Shown here piece after piece: positions 50,616 through 59,255 of a DNA stretch of 64,000 bases. The position numbers and the translations under genes were made by a program. Below the pieces are notes generated by a model that saw only the letters and a list, made by a program, of their open reading frames with translations, searched no databases and had not been told where the DNA came from. Position 1 is the first letter of the stretch. Every line of letters starts with the position of its first letter. Origin of the DNA: CAZUCE01 sp964619265 (GTDB taxonomy: Bacteria > Planctomycetota > UBA1135 > GCA-002686595); contig CAZUCE010000016.1 in the NCBI GenBank assembly GCA_964619265.1, positions 30,294 to 94,293 of the forward strand, written 5' to 3'.

Positions 50616-50747
50616 ATCGGTAATACGGTGCNNNNNNNNNNNNNNNNNNNNNNNNNNNNNNNNNNNNNNNNNNNNNNNNNNNNNNNNNNNNNNNNNNNNN
50701 NNNNNNNNNNNNNNNNNNNNNNNNNNNNNNNGCACCGTATTACCGGT
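50609..50747. repeat. Palindromic repeat interrupted by a 100-base assembly gap
   Basis: Left flank TAGATCGGTAATACGGTGC (50613-50631), then 100 N (50632-50731), then GCACCGTATTACCGGT (50732-50747). The flanks are reverse complements over CGGTAATACGGTGC. The left flank resembles the arm TAGATCGGTGATACCGTGCC of the 39.2 kb element. A long hairpin explains why assembly failed here. The exact length and content of the gap are unknown; 100 N is a conventional placeholder. Confidence 0.8.
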
Positions 50748-51783
50748 GGGAGGTGATTCCGCAGCCGGCGAGTCGGTACAAGAGGCGTGCGCCGACGATC
50801 GCGTCGAAGGAGTCTTCGTGTTCGGGGACGCGGGGGTCGGGCGCAACCTCGACCAGGTCCATTCCAACGACGCGCCGGCCCGAGGAGGCTAGCTCTGTGA
50901 GCCATAGCCCCATTTCGCCCCACTCCAGGCCACCGGGTACGGGTGTTCCGGTCGACGGGCAAAGGTGCGGCACCAGACCATCGATATCTACGGTTAGGTA
51001 GACGTGTTCGGGCAACTTGCCGAGGGTCGTGCGGATCTTCTCCGTCAAGTTCTCCCCGCTTGCCTTTGCCCGCGACCATTCGTGATCGAACAACACCTCG
51101 ATCCGGTCGCCCTCGCGCTCCATCACGTCGCGTTCCTCCTCGCAATAGTCGCGGATCCCCACCTGCACTAGCTTCGACACTTGCGGAACTCGCTCGAGCA
51201 CGTTGCGCAGAATGGAAGCATGCGACCAAGTGAAGCCCTCATAGGCCTCGCGCAAGTCCGCGTGCGCATCCACGTGCAGGACGCCAAGGCCGGGAAAGCG
51301 CCCGGCGCAGGCCGCGATGGCTCCGAACGGCACCGAATGATCTCCGCCGAGAAGGATGGGGAGCTTGGCGGACTCGAGGACGTCCTGGGTTTGGGCCTCG
51401 ACAATTTTCTGCAGGCTCTCGCAGGCGCGATTGACTGCGGCCAGGTCGGCTTCCAGATCCCCGTTGCCAGCGACCTCGCCGCCGGCTTTTACGACGCGCC
51501 GGGCCGGGGCGAAGGCAGCTTCGGTCAACGGCCGGATTCGCGGGTCGACTTCGCGCAGGTGCAGGCCGGCCAGGTAGGTCTTCCCGAACAGGGGGCACAG
51601 CAGATCTACCTGGTGGCTCGCCCGCAGGATCGCATCCGGGCCGGCCGCCGTCCCCGGGCGATAGGACGTTGTGGCATCGAACGGAACCGGGATCACGTGG
51701 ACCTCGGCTTCCGCCGGCGTCGGATCCAGGCCGAACAGGCCCGAATCGGGCTTGGCGGGGGCGTTGGGGTCGATCGGGGGCAT
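50740..51783 (-). CDS. speB: Agmatinase/arginase-family ureohydrolase
   Basis: 347 aa binuclear manganese hydrolase. Metal-ligand motifs: ILLGGDHSVPFG near residue 145, LHVDAHADLREAY near 170 and LTVDIDGLVP near 265, with PGTPVPGGLEWGE-type C-terminal residues (STGTPVPGGLEWGEMG). Agmatinase makes putrescine and urea from agmatine; arginase, formiminoglutamase or guanidino-acid hydrolase are alternatives. The TAA stop lies in the right arm of the palindromic repeat, so the end of this gene borders the assembly gap. ATG at 51783. Confidence 0.88.
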   Translation of the reverse strand: MPPIDPNAPAKPDSGLFGLDPTPAEAEVHVIPVPFDATTSYRPGTAAGPDAILRASHQVDLLCPLFGKTYLAGLHLREVDPRIRPLTEAAFAPARRVVKAGGEVAGNGDLEADLAAVNRACESLQKIVEAQTQDVLESAKLPILLGGDHSVPFGAIAACAGRFPGLGVLHVDAHADLREAYEGFTWSHASILRNVLERVPQVSKLVQVGIRDYCEEERDVMEREGDRIEVLFDHEWSRAKASGENLTEKIRTTLGKLPEHVYLTVDIDGLVPHLCPSTGTPVPGGLEWGEMGLWLTELASSGRRVVGMDLVEVAPDPRVPEHEDSFDAIVGARLLYRLAGCGITSHR

Positions 51784-51956
51784 GGGTTGGGCAAGGGGGC
51801 GCTGTGGGGAGGCCGGGATTCAGAGAGAATTCTGGCGATCGGAGCCCAAGAAGTCGCGGGCCGCGGGCGTTCGGCGCTCTAGGACGGGGGAGGCGCGCCA
51901 ATCTGCTCGCCTCTCCACAACCTTCGAAACCTCTTCGAGTCCCCACCTTGCCCCCC

Positions 51957-52553
51957 GTGCCGCCCACAACCCAGCCCGAATCAACGGCGTCTTGCGCCGA
52001 GCTGCTCGCGGCCTTTCGGGCCGGGCAAGCCGGAGCCTTCACGGCCCTGGTCGGAAGGCATGAGAGGGCACTTTTGCATCACGCTCGCAGCTTGCTCGGC
52101 GACCGCTCGGCGGCTGACGATGCGGTGCAGGAGGCCTTTCTTCGGCTGGCTCAGAAGCCACCGGACCTCGAAGGAGACGCCGAGATCTCGCGGAAGCAGC
52201 TTTCGTCCTGGCTGCACTGCGTCACCCGGAATCTTTGTATGGATGTGATGAGATCGGACAGTCGTCGGCGAACCCGCGAGGCCCAGGTGGCTCCGGGCGA
52301 AGCGACTGGCGGAGGGATCGACAGGGTCGAAGCCGCCGACACGCGGGCCGCCGTAGAGCGCGGTCTTCTGAAGTTGCCGCCGGCCCAGCGCGAGGTGCTC
52401 GTGTTGCGGCTGCTCGGTGACAAGAGCTACCGGGAGATCGCCGACGTGACCGGCCGCAAGGTCGGAACCGTCGGCTGGCTCGTGTCGGAGGGTCTCAAGC
52501 GGCTCTCGACCGAACTCTCCGACCTCGCCACCCCCGATCTCCGCCAGGCCTAG
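51957..52553 (+). CDS. ECF sigma factor paired with VWA/anti-sigma fusion
   Basis: 198 aa from the GTG at 51957; TTG 51948 or starts inside the first helix are alternatives, and the frame is open far upstream with unrelated sequence. Region 2 at about residues 20-100 (FTALVGRHERALLHHARSL, ADDAVQEAFLRL, SWLHCVTRNLCMDVM), region 4 at about 135-190 (LPPAQREVLVLRLLGDKSYR, VTGRKVGTVGWLVSEGLKRL). The following gene, 12 bases on with AGGAGG, carries an anti-sigma-like N-terminus. Confidence 0.87.
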   Translation: MPPTTQPESTASCAELLAAFRAGQAGAFTALVGRHERALLHHARSLLGDRSAADDAVQEAFLRLAQKPPDLEGDAEISRKQLSSWLHCVTRNLCMDVMRSDSRRRTREAQVAPGEATGGGIDRVEAADTRAAVERGLLKLPPAQREVLVLRLLGDKSYREIADVTGRKVGTVGWLVSEGLKRLSTELSDLATPDLRQA

Positions 52554-52565
52554 GAGGCCACTGCC

Positions 52566-55454
52566 ATGAAAAACCAAGACGACATCGAGCCGACCGGCGA
52601 ACGGGACGAGCTCCACGAACTCCTGTGCGCTTACATGCTCGGCGAGACCGGCGCTGCGGAAAGCGCGCGCATCGAAACCGAACTGAAGAACAACGCCGAG
52701 CTGCGGGCGAACCGTGATTCTCTCCAGGCCACGATCGGTCTGGTCAAGCGCTTCGCCGACCAGGATGCCACGTTGCCCGATTCCGCCCACGCCGAATTGG
52801 CTGCGAAGACCGGTGGCGGTGCGACGGTGCACTCACTCGCCTGGTACCGGAGCTCTTCGGTTCGCGCGGCTGCGGCGGTGCTCGTCGCTGTCGGCGCCGG
52901 TTTCGCGGCGATGCCTTACCTTTCCGCACCCATGGCCCCGGCGCCGGAAGGGGCAACCATCGTGGGGCAGGTGAGTCCGGCAGAATCCGCCGAAGTCCCA
53001 GTCCCGAACTCGACCAAAGACCTCGCTTTCACCTCTGCGAACTCCAGCTCGAGCCCCAAGGAAAGCCATGACGCCGGCTATTACAGGGGCGCGGGGGACA
53101 CGGTTCCGCCCGGCTCAGATTCAGGTGGTGCGCTGAAAAAACTGGCTCCCGAAGTTGATGCATACAACCTCGGTCGACGGTCTGCGGGGATCCAGCCAGC
53201 CCCAAGTCCCAAGCCTGGTGACTCGAGTGCCCTCCGCCTTGGCCAAGTGGGTGGCGAATCGACGTCCGAACTGAGCAGTCTTCACGTTTCCGGCGGCTTC
53301 GACTCTAAGGCTCCTAGCTCGAGTAGCTCTGCGGGCGATTCGACCGGCTTGGAGAGCCTCTCCGGCGTGGATCTACGAGGACTCGGGTACGCGGACTATC
53401 TGAGCTCCGCTCCAAAGTTGTCCCAACCGGGACAACTCGAATTTGTGCACGAGGCTTCTGGCTACGCACTGGGCCTGGGGCAGGACCCAAGCGTGCCCGC
53501 AGCTGCCTTCGGCCTTGTTGAGGGGCTTGAAGTTCAGTCCACAGATGAAGATCTCGCAAGGATTGTGAATTTGAGGGCTTTCGAACTAGAGCGGTCCGCC
53601 TCCGGCAGTGACCTCAGCGACCTCGACGATAGGGCGCGGCGAGCGCCCGACCAGGCCTGGCTCCGCGTCGAGGGCGAGCTGCTGGAGCGACTCGGTTTGG
53701 AAGATGACGCAGCCGCTCGAATCGGCTTGCTGCAGGGGCTCGGAATCTTGGAGGACGAATTCGACGGCAGCATCGACGATCCGCGCGTGATCGAGCGGCG
53801 CCAGCTCGTGGTCTCCGCCGAAGCTGCCCGCCAGGAGGTCGAAGGACTCCTAGGCTCTTGCCTGCGTCAGCCCGGTGAGTCGTTGCAGGATATGTTCTTC
53901 CGCCACTGGGGCACGCGCCCCATCGTGGAGACGGCCGACGATCCGTTGTCGACTTTCTCGATCGATGTGGACACAGCTAGCTACACCCTGGCGCGAGGCA
54001 TGCTCGACCGCGGCATCCTGCCGGGGCGCGAGCAAATTCGACCGGAAGAGTTCGTGAACTACTTCCACGCGGAGGTTCCGGCTCCGGCCGAAGAGACGTT
54101 CTCGCTCGCGACCGAGATGGCGCCGAACCCGTTTGGTCCGGATGGCTCGTGGCTGCTGCGAACCGTCGTGAAGGCGAAGGACGTGCCGGACTCCGAGCGC
54201 GAGAGCCTGGCTCTGGTCTTCGTGGTTGATGTGTCGGGTTCGATGGACACCGACCATCGCATCGAACTCGTGAAAGACGCGCTGGGCCAGCTTCTGACCA
54301 AGCTGGACGGCCGGGACCGTATCGCATTGGTTGCCTTCGCGAAAACGGCCAAGGTCATTCTGCCGATGACGCCGGCCGACCGCCGCGGGCCGATTCTGAC
54401 GGCCATCGAAGGTCTGAGCACTGGCGGCGGTACCAACGTCGAAGCTGGGCTCGTGGGCGGCTATGAGCTAGCTGCCCGCGAGTTCGATCCGGAATTGCAA
54501 AACCGTGTGGTCTTGCTCTCCGACGGTGTCGGCAACATTGGAGAGACCGATCAGGAGAAGCTGTTGGAACAGGTCGCGGAACATCGGGCCAAGGGTCTGT
54601 ATCTGAACACGATCGGGTTCGGCATCTCGAATCACAACGATGTCTTCTTGGAGCAGCTCGCCGATGGCGGCGACGGCCAGTGCAACTACGTGGACTCGCC
54701 CGTCGAAGCCCGCAAAGCGTTCGTTGAGAACTTCACCGGCGCGTTCCAAACCGTGGCCCGCGACGTGAAGATTCAAGTTGAGTTCGACGCACTCCGGGTC
54801 GGCGGCTACCGACTGATCGGCTATGAAAACCGAGCGATCGCCGACCGCGAGTTCCGCCAGGACTCGGTCGATGCCGGCGAGGTCGGAGCGGGTCAGGAAG
54901 TCGTTGCCGTCTACGAGCTGTTCAACGTGGACCTATCGGGGGAGGACGCTTCGGGGCTTGGGACCCTTCGCCTGCGCTTCAAGCCGCCGTTTTCGGAGGG
55001 CAGCGACGAAGCGCGCGAACTGGAGCAGCCCTTCGGGGCGGCCGTCGCGAGCTTCGACTACCCCTCGGCGAGCTCTGGTTTTCGCAAGTCGACGCTGGTC
55101 GCGCAAACGGCCGACGTCCTGCGGCGGTCCTGGCATGCGAGCGGAGATTCGATGCTGACCCTCGCCTCGGAGATCGAGCGTCTCGCGAACCAAACACGCG
55201 ATCCGGACTTCAGTGAGTTCGCGGCCTTGTTCGAGCGCAATCGTGCGGCCATCGAGTCGAGCTTGAAGCCGGCGAGCGACAACCAGCGGATCTTGGACGA
55301 ACTGAAGCAGCTGCGCTACGAGTTGGAACTTGAGCGCGAGGCGGAAGGCACGCCGGACTCCAGTCAACTCGAGAGCCTTGAGCAGCGCATCACCGAGCGT
55401 GAAGAAGCGCTTCGCGAGAACGTCCTGGCCAACTTGCCCGTTATAGAGCGGTAA
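52566..55454 (+). CDS. Anti-sigma-like/VWA (YfbK-type) membrane protein
   Basis: 962 aa; strong AGGAGG before the ATG. Residues 12-65 (DELHELLCAYMLGETGAAES) resemble the cytoplasmic helices of Planctomycetota anti-sigma proteins without zinc ligands. One membrane helix at about 98-118 (AAAAVLVAVGAGFAAMPYL). Then about 330 low-complexity Ser/Gly-rich residues. The YfbK-type block starts near 455 (DDPLSTFSIDVDTASYTLAR), the VWA domain near 540-720 with MIDAS VFVVDVSGSMDTDHR and STGGGTNVEAGL, and a DUF3520-type C-terminus with a final coiled coil (about 905-955). It likely links an extracytoplasmic binding event to the adjacent sigma factor. Confidence 0.9.
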   Translation: MKNQDDIEPTGERDELHELLCAYMLGETGAAESARIETELKNNAELRANRDSLQATIGLVKRFADQDATLPDSAHAELAAKTGGGATVHSLAWYRSSSVRAAAAVLVAVGAGFAAMPYLSAPMAPAPEGATIVGQVSPAESAEVPVPNSTKDLAFTSANSSSSPKESHDAGYYRGAGDTVPPGSDSGGALKKLAPEVDAYNLGRRSAGIQPAPSPKPGDSSALRLGQVGGESTSELSSLHVSGGFDSKAPSSSSSAGDSTGLESLSGVDLRGLGYADYLSSAPKLSQPGQLEFVHEASGYALGLGQDPSVPAAAFGLVEGLEVQSTDEDLARIVNLRAFELERSASGSDLSDLDDRARRAPDQAWLRVEGELLERLGLEDDAAARIGLLQGLGILEDEFDGSIDDPRVIERRQLVVSAEAARQEVEGLLGSCLRQPGESLQDMFFRHWGTRPIVETADDPLSTFSIDVDTASYTLARGMLDRGILPGREQIRPEEFVNYFHAEVPAPAEETFSLATEMAPNPFGPDGSWLLRTVVKAKDVPDSERESLALVFVVDVSGSMDTDHRIELVKDALGQLLTKLDGRDRIALVAFAKTAKVILPMTPADRRGPILTAIEGLSTGGGTNVEAGLVGGYELAAREFDPELQNRVVLLSDGVGNIGETDQEKLLEQVAEHRAKGLYLNTIGFGISNHNDVFLEQLADGGDGQCNYVDSPVEARKAFVENFTGAFQTVARDVKIQVEFDALRVGGYRLIGYENRAIADREFRQDSVDAGEVGAGQEVVAVYELFNVDLSGEDASGLGTLRLRFKPPFSEGSDEARELEQPFGAAVASFDYPSASSGFRKSTLVAQTADVLRRSWHASGDSMLTLASEIERLANQTRDPDFSEFAALFERNRAAIESSLKPASDNQRILDELKQLRYELELEREAEGTPDSSQLESLEQRITEREEALRENVLANLPVIER

Positions 55455-55487
55455 CCGGAAGGCCCCATGTTCGCCTCGAGCGCCGAT

Positions 55488-55628
55488 TCAAAAACGGAAC
55501 CAGCCCCCCCATTGCGGGGGGCCATCGCTCGAGGCCAGGGCCACGACCAACACGATCAGCAAGACGGCCCCGAACAAGACCAGGGCCGTGACGGTCCAGG
55601 TGTTGGGGGAGTTCTTGCTCGGGTTCAC
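55488..55628 (-). CDS. Small single-helix membrane protein
   Basis: 46 aa from a GTG at 55628, 29 bases after the ligase stop. A polar start (MNPSKNSPNTWTVTA) is followed by one strong helix (LVLFGAVLLIVLVVALA) and an aromatic tail (DGPPQWGGWFRF). No Shine-Dalgarno is visible, so translation is uncertain, but the amphipathic layout and clean stop look like a real small membrane protein. Its last codons overlap a G/C hairpin with a T-run that probably ends the transcript. Confidence 0.45.
   Translation of the reverse strand: MNPSKNSPNTWTVTALVLFGAVLLIVLVVALASSDGPPQWGGWFRF
55491..55521 (-). terminator. Probable intrinsic terminator at the end of the ligase transcript
   Basis: Read leftward: CCCCCC, loop GCAAT, GGGGGGG, then CTGGTTCCGTTTT. 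It sits between the convergent VWA gene and the ligase/small-protein genes. The T-run is a few bases from the stem, so strength is uncertain. Confidence 0.5.
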
Positions 55629-55657
55629 GGAGGCGGCGGGGCTATAGAGACAGGATT

Positions 55658-57502
55658 CTAGGAGTTCAAACGTAGAACTTCTGGTCCGCTTGAATAGAGC
55701 GCTTCGACGGAATCGGGGCGGTTCTCGCGCATGGCGCGTTGATTCAGGTAGCCCTTGTCGGTGATCTCACCGGCGTCGATCGACGGCGGGGTGGTGAGGA
55801 ACAGGACGCGGCAGATCGTGTTCGAGGAGCCCTGGGCCTTTGAGTTGTGAGTGGTCAGGCCCGACTCCAGCAGGTTGCGGACCGCGGCCGAGGCGAGTTT
55901 TTGCGCGGGGGTGGCCAGGGGCCCAAGGTCGGCGCATAGCCCATCGATCTTGGCCCAATTGGGTAAAGCCAAGAGGCCGACTTCGTCGCGGTCGTGACCG
56001 CAGACCACGGCGTCAGTCAAGAGATCGTTCGCGGCGGCGAGGGCCTGGACGCGCAGGGCGCCCGCAGAAACCCACACGCCCGTGCTGAGTTTGAAGTCCT
56101 CGGCGACCCGGCCGTCGAACACGACTCCCTTTGAGGGGTCGTTTTCGTCCTCGAGCCGGCCCGCGTCCCCGATCTTGTAGAAGCCGTTCTCGTCGAAGGC
56201 TTCCGAGTTGAGTTCGGCCTGTCGCCAGTAGCCGGGCGTCACGTTGGGTCCCTTGACGCGCAGCTCGAGCTTGGAGCCCGACGGGAGGAAGGCCAACTCG
56301 GTTCCGGGGGCGGGTAGCCCGATCACGCCGGCGCGCGGAATCGGGAAGTGCACGGTCGTGACCATCGGCGAGGTTTCGGTCGAGCCCCAGGCGGAGAGCA
56401 TCGTGACCCGGCGTCCCAGGTGCCTTTCAGAAAGCGCTTCGAGACGCTCCCAAAGGTCCTGGGGCAGCGCGGCCGCGGCGTAGAAGATGGCATCGAGGTC
56501 GCGGAAGAAGTGCGCGGCGAGCTCGTCGTCCTGCTCGAGTCGTGGCACGAGCATTCCGAATCCACGGGGGACGTTGAAATAGAGCGTGGGCGATACTTCG
56601 CGCAGGTTGCGCACGGTCTCTTCGAAGCGCGGAGGCGCGGGCTTGCCCGTGTCCACGTACAACGCTCCGCCGTGGCAGAGCATCATCAGCGCGTTGTGGT
56701 TGCCCCCGAAGGTGTGACTCCAGGGGAGCCAGTCCACGATGCGCGGCGGGCGCTCACCGAGGAACGGCCAGAGCTGTTTGATCTGGATTTGGTTCGCCAC
56801 CAACATCCGCTGGGTGTTCACCACCGCCTTGGGCACTCCGGTCGAGCCCGAAGTGAACAGAAACTTAGCGATCGAATTGTGGCCGGTCTGCGCGAAGGCG
56901 AGCTCGAGCTTGCCGAGGTCGGACGGGGAGGGCGGCGGGCCTGCGATCAGGTCGCGGACCGAAGTGCTGGATCCTGAATCCGGGCGCAGGGAGTGCAGGC
57001 GGGGAACCTCAGGGGAGACGTGGGCGAGAGCTGCGCCGTAAATTTCGCCGTCGTCTGCGTAGACCGCGCCCGGCGTGATGAGCGATAGGCAGTGACGGAG
57101 CTTCGCGTGGTCCTGGCTAAGTAGAGAGTAGGCCGGCGAGATCGGCGCCACCGGAATGCCGATCTGCATCGCGGCGTGGGTGAGCAGCGCGGCGTCGACC
57201 GAGTTGTCCGAGAGCAGCGCGAGCGGTTGATCCTTGGAGAGTCCCAGGGTGAGCAGGTGCGCGGAGAGCGCGTCGACCGCTTCGCGGGCTTGGGCCCAGG
57301 TGACTTCGAACCAAGCGTCGGCGCGGCGTTCGGCGAACGCAACGGCCCCCGGTGTGCGCTCGGCCCAGTAGCGCAGCCACATGCCCAGCTGGGGCGGGCA
57401 CTCATCGAGCTCCAGGGTGGACCGGAGAACGAAGCCTCCGCCAGGGAGCTCCTCGCGCTGGACGGCGGGGGGGGCGAATGCGAGGGGGCGCGCGTCGGTC
57501 AT
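55658..57502 (-). CDS. AMP-forming acyl/aryl-CoA ligase, feruloyl-CoA synthase-like
   Basis: 614 aa ANL-superfamily enzyme that activates a carboxylic acid with ATP and CoA. Motifs: A3 FLFTSGSTGVPKAVVNTQRM near residue 215, DWLPWSHTFGGNHNALMML near 260, A5 SAWGSTETSPMV near 372 and FYKIGDAGRLEDENDPSKG near 443. The WSHTFGGNHN phrase and the overall length match feruloyl-CoA synthases of aromatic-acid breakdown. No other phenylpropanoid genes are adjacent, so the substrate is tentative. Confidence 0.88.
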   Translation of the reverse strand: MTDARPLAFAPPAVQREELPGGGFVLRSTLELDECPPQLGMWLRYWAERTPGAVAFAERRADAWFEVTWAQAREAVDALSAHLLTLGLSKDQPLALLSDNSVDAALLTHAAMQIGIPVAPISPAYSLLSQDHAKLRHCLSLITPGAVYADDGEIYGAALAHVSPEVPRLHSLRPDSGSSTSVRDLIAGPPPSPSDLGKLELAFAQTGHNSIAKFLFTSGSTGVPKAVVNTQRMLVANQIQIKQLWPFLGERPPRIVDWLPWSHTFGGNHNALMMLCHGGALYVDTGKPAPPRFEETVRNLREVSPTLYFNVPRGFGMLVPRLEQDDELAAHFFRDLDAIFYAAAALPQDLWERLEALSERHLGRRVTMLSAWGSTETSPMVTTVHFPIPRAGVIGLPAPGTELAFLPSGSKLELRVKGPNVTPGYWRQAELNSEAFDENGFYKIGDAGRLEDENDPSKGVVFDGRVAEDFKLSTGVWVSAGALRVQALAAANDLLTDAVVCGHDRDEVGLLALPNWAKIDGLCADLGPLATPAQKLASAAVRNLLESGLTTHNSKAQGSSNTICRVLFLTTPPSIDAGEITDKGYLNQRAMRENRPDSVEALYSSGPEVLRLNS

Positions 57503-57687
57503 GGCAGATTCGGAAGACGGGGAGCCGCTTCGGAAGACGGGGGGACCTCCCCAGGATCGCCGATCCCCTCGGAACTCGCCAAGGGCCGGGCGAGCTTGTT
57601 CCCGATCGGCGGGGGCCTGCCGCCCTCCCAGCGGCTCCCGGGAGGAGACGGACCGGTCCGCGCTGGCCGGTTACGCTCTGTCCTGTC

Positions 57688-58113
57688 ATGTCGAATCCGG
57701 AGCTGCAACGCGACCCTGTCGTCCTCCGCCTGGCAGCGGCCCTGTGCGGATTGTCCGTGGTGATCGGTGCGTTTGGAGCGCACGGGCTCGAGGGCTGGCT
57801 CACCGAGCGCTTTGCCGGCGACCTCGCAAAGGTGACCGCCGCCTTGGCCTGGTGGGAGACCGGAGCCCGCTACCAGATGTTCCACGGACTGGCTCTGCTG
57901 GCCCTCGGGGCGGCGGGCTGGAGCTCCCGTGGATTCGCGTGGGCTACTGTGTTCGGAGCGTTCCTGTTCAGCGGCTCGCTCTACGGCCTGGCTCTCGGAG
58001 GGCCCGGTTCCATCCTCGGACCCGTGACGCCGATCGGAGGCTTGCTGTGGATTGGCTTGTGGACTCGCCTGTTCTTCCGGCCGGTATTCGGTCGATCGTC
58101 TTCCCCGTCATGA
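57688..58113 (+). CDS. DUF423-family small membrane protein
   Basis: 141 aa, about four membrane helices. The family hallmarks are present: SVVIGAFGAHGLEGWL near the start, ARYQMFHGLALLALGA in the middle, VFGAFLFSGSLYGLAL and LGPVTPIGGLLWIGLW at the end. Function of DUF423 is unknown. The stop overlaps the next ATG (ATGA), so it is coupled to the phosphatase-like lipoprotein. Confidence 0.92.
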   Translation: MSNPELQRDPVVLRLAAALCGLSVVIGAFGAHGLEGWLTERFAGDLAKVTAALAWWETGARYQMFHGLALLALGAAGWSSRGFAWATVFGAFLFSGSLYGLALGGPGSILGPVTPIGGLLWIGLWTRLFFRPVFGRSSSPS

Positions 58114-58712
58114 AGTTGCCCACTAGCTTCCCGCTCGCCTGCGCCTTCGTCCTGCTCCACCTCGCGGGGCTCGCTTCCTGCGGTTCGGATCGGGCGGCGC
58201 GTCCGGCCCTCGATCCGGAACTGGAGGTTCGCCGCGCCGACATGGCCGGCTTGACGCGCTGTTACTTGGTCGACCGCATCTATGTGTGCAGCCAGCCGGA
58301 CGCCGAAGCGCTCGAGCTGGCCGAGCGCCGTGGTGTCGAGGTGGTGATCGATCTTCGGGACGTGATTCCGGACGATCCGGAGGAGTTCGACATCGCGCGC
58401 AGCGTGCGCGATTTGGGCTTGCGCTATGAGTGGATCCCCTTCCAGTCGGGGTTGATCGAGGATGAGGTGGTCGACCGGGCGATGGACCTGCTGACCGCCG
58501 AAGGGCGCGGCCAGGTCCTGGTGTTCTCAGAGACCGGCGCCCGGGGCGCCATGCTGCTCGCGATCTATCGCACCAGTGTGATGAACGTATCGATCAGCCG
58601 AGCCCTCGAGGACGCCCGGCGTTGCGGCATGAAGCCCGGGGCTTCCGAGGACCAGGTGCGGCGTCAGATCGTTCGCCGCATGAGCTGGTCCGGCGGATTC
58701 CAAAGCTCTTAG
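58110..58712 (+). CDS. Lipoprotein of the dual-specificity phosphatase fold with catalytic Cys replaced by Ser
   Basis: 200 aa. Lipobox LHLAGLASC gives a lipoprotein. The body resembles the DUF442/BLH phosphatase fold: DRIYVCSQPDAEALELAERR, VEVVIDLRDVIPDDPEEFD, then the P-loop position VLVFSETGARGAML. The CxxGxxR-type signature should have Cys where Ser140 stands (S-E-T-G-A-R145), so classical phosphatase chemistry is unlikely. It may bind phosphorylated ligands or be a structural remnant. Confidence 0.7.
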   Translation: MKLPTSFPLACAFVLLHLAGLASCGSDRAARPALDPELEVRRADMAGLTRCYLVDRIYVCSQPDAEALELAERRGVEVVIDLRDVIPDDPEEFDIARSVRDLGLRYEWIPFQSGLIEDEVVDRAMDLLTAEGRGQVLVFSETGARGAMLLAIYRTSVMNVSISRALEDARRCGMKPGASEDQVRRQIVRRMSWSGGFQSS

Positions 58713-58756
58713 CAGCCAGCGGGGCCATCCATCGCAGGCGCACGCGCGGAACGACG

Positions 58757-59230
58757 ATGCACTCCACCGGTCACCCCGAAGCCGAAGCTTGGCACGAAGC
58801 GGGTCATGCCGTGGTGGCGAGGCTCTTGGGGGGCCGCGTTCGAGAGGTCACGCTCGAGTCCAGTCGAGGCCCGTTCGAAGGTCATGCAGCCATCGAGTGG
58901 CGGCCGCGCGACGTCCGCGAATTGGCTTCGCTGGGGGGGCGCACCGCCTTGGCGGGCCCACTGGCTGAGTTGCGCTTCCGTGGCGAAGCGGATTTCGAAG
59001 ACGCCTCAGTGATCGCGATCTGGAAGGCCGACTGGGACGAAGTCGAGCAGGCCGCCGAACAGCTCGAGGCGGACCCGGAGGCCCGGACGGCCGTGATTTC
59101 AAGCTGGGTGAGCGAAGTGAAGGCGATGGTGGGTGAGCCCGCCGTGGAGGAGCGCATCGCGCGCGTAGCGGATGCGTTGGACGCCCACGGAACGCTGGAC
59201 GAGGACTTGTTTGAAGCCTGCCTCGGGTAG
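58757..59230 (+). CDS. Stand-alone FtsH-type (M41-like) zinc peptidase domain
   Basis: 157 aa cytosolic protein. AEAWHEAGHAVVARLLGG near the start carries the HExxH zinc site (His13, Glu14, His17), and GEADFEDASVIAIWK provides the later acidic ligand region seen in the M41 domain of FtsH. The AAA ATPase and membrane parts of FtsH are missing. Such short M41-like proteins exist but are poorly studied; whether it is an active protease is unknown. Confidence 0.72.
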   Translation: MHSTGHPEAEAWHEAGHAVVARLLGGRVREVTLESSRGPFEGHAAIEWRPRDVRELASLGGRTALAGPLAELRFRGEADFEDASVIAIWKADWDEVEQAAEQLEADPEARTAVISSWVSEVKAMVGEPAVEERIARVADALDAHGTLDEDLFEACLG

Positions 59231-59255
59231 AACGCCCGGCCCAAGATGGACTCCC

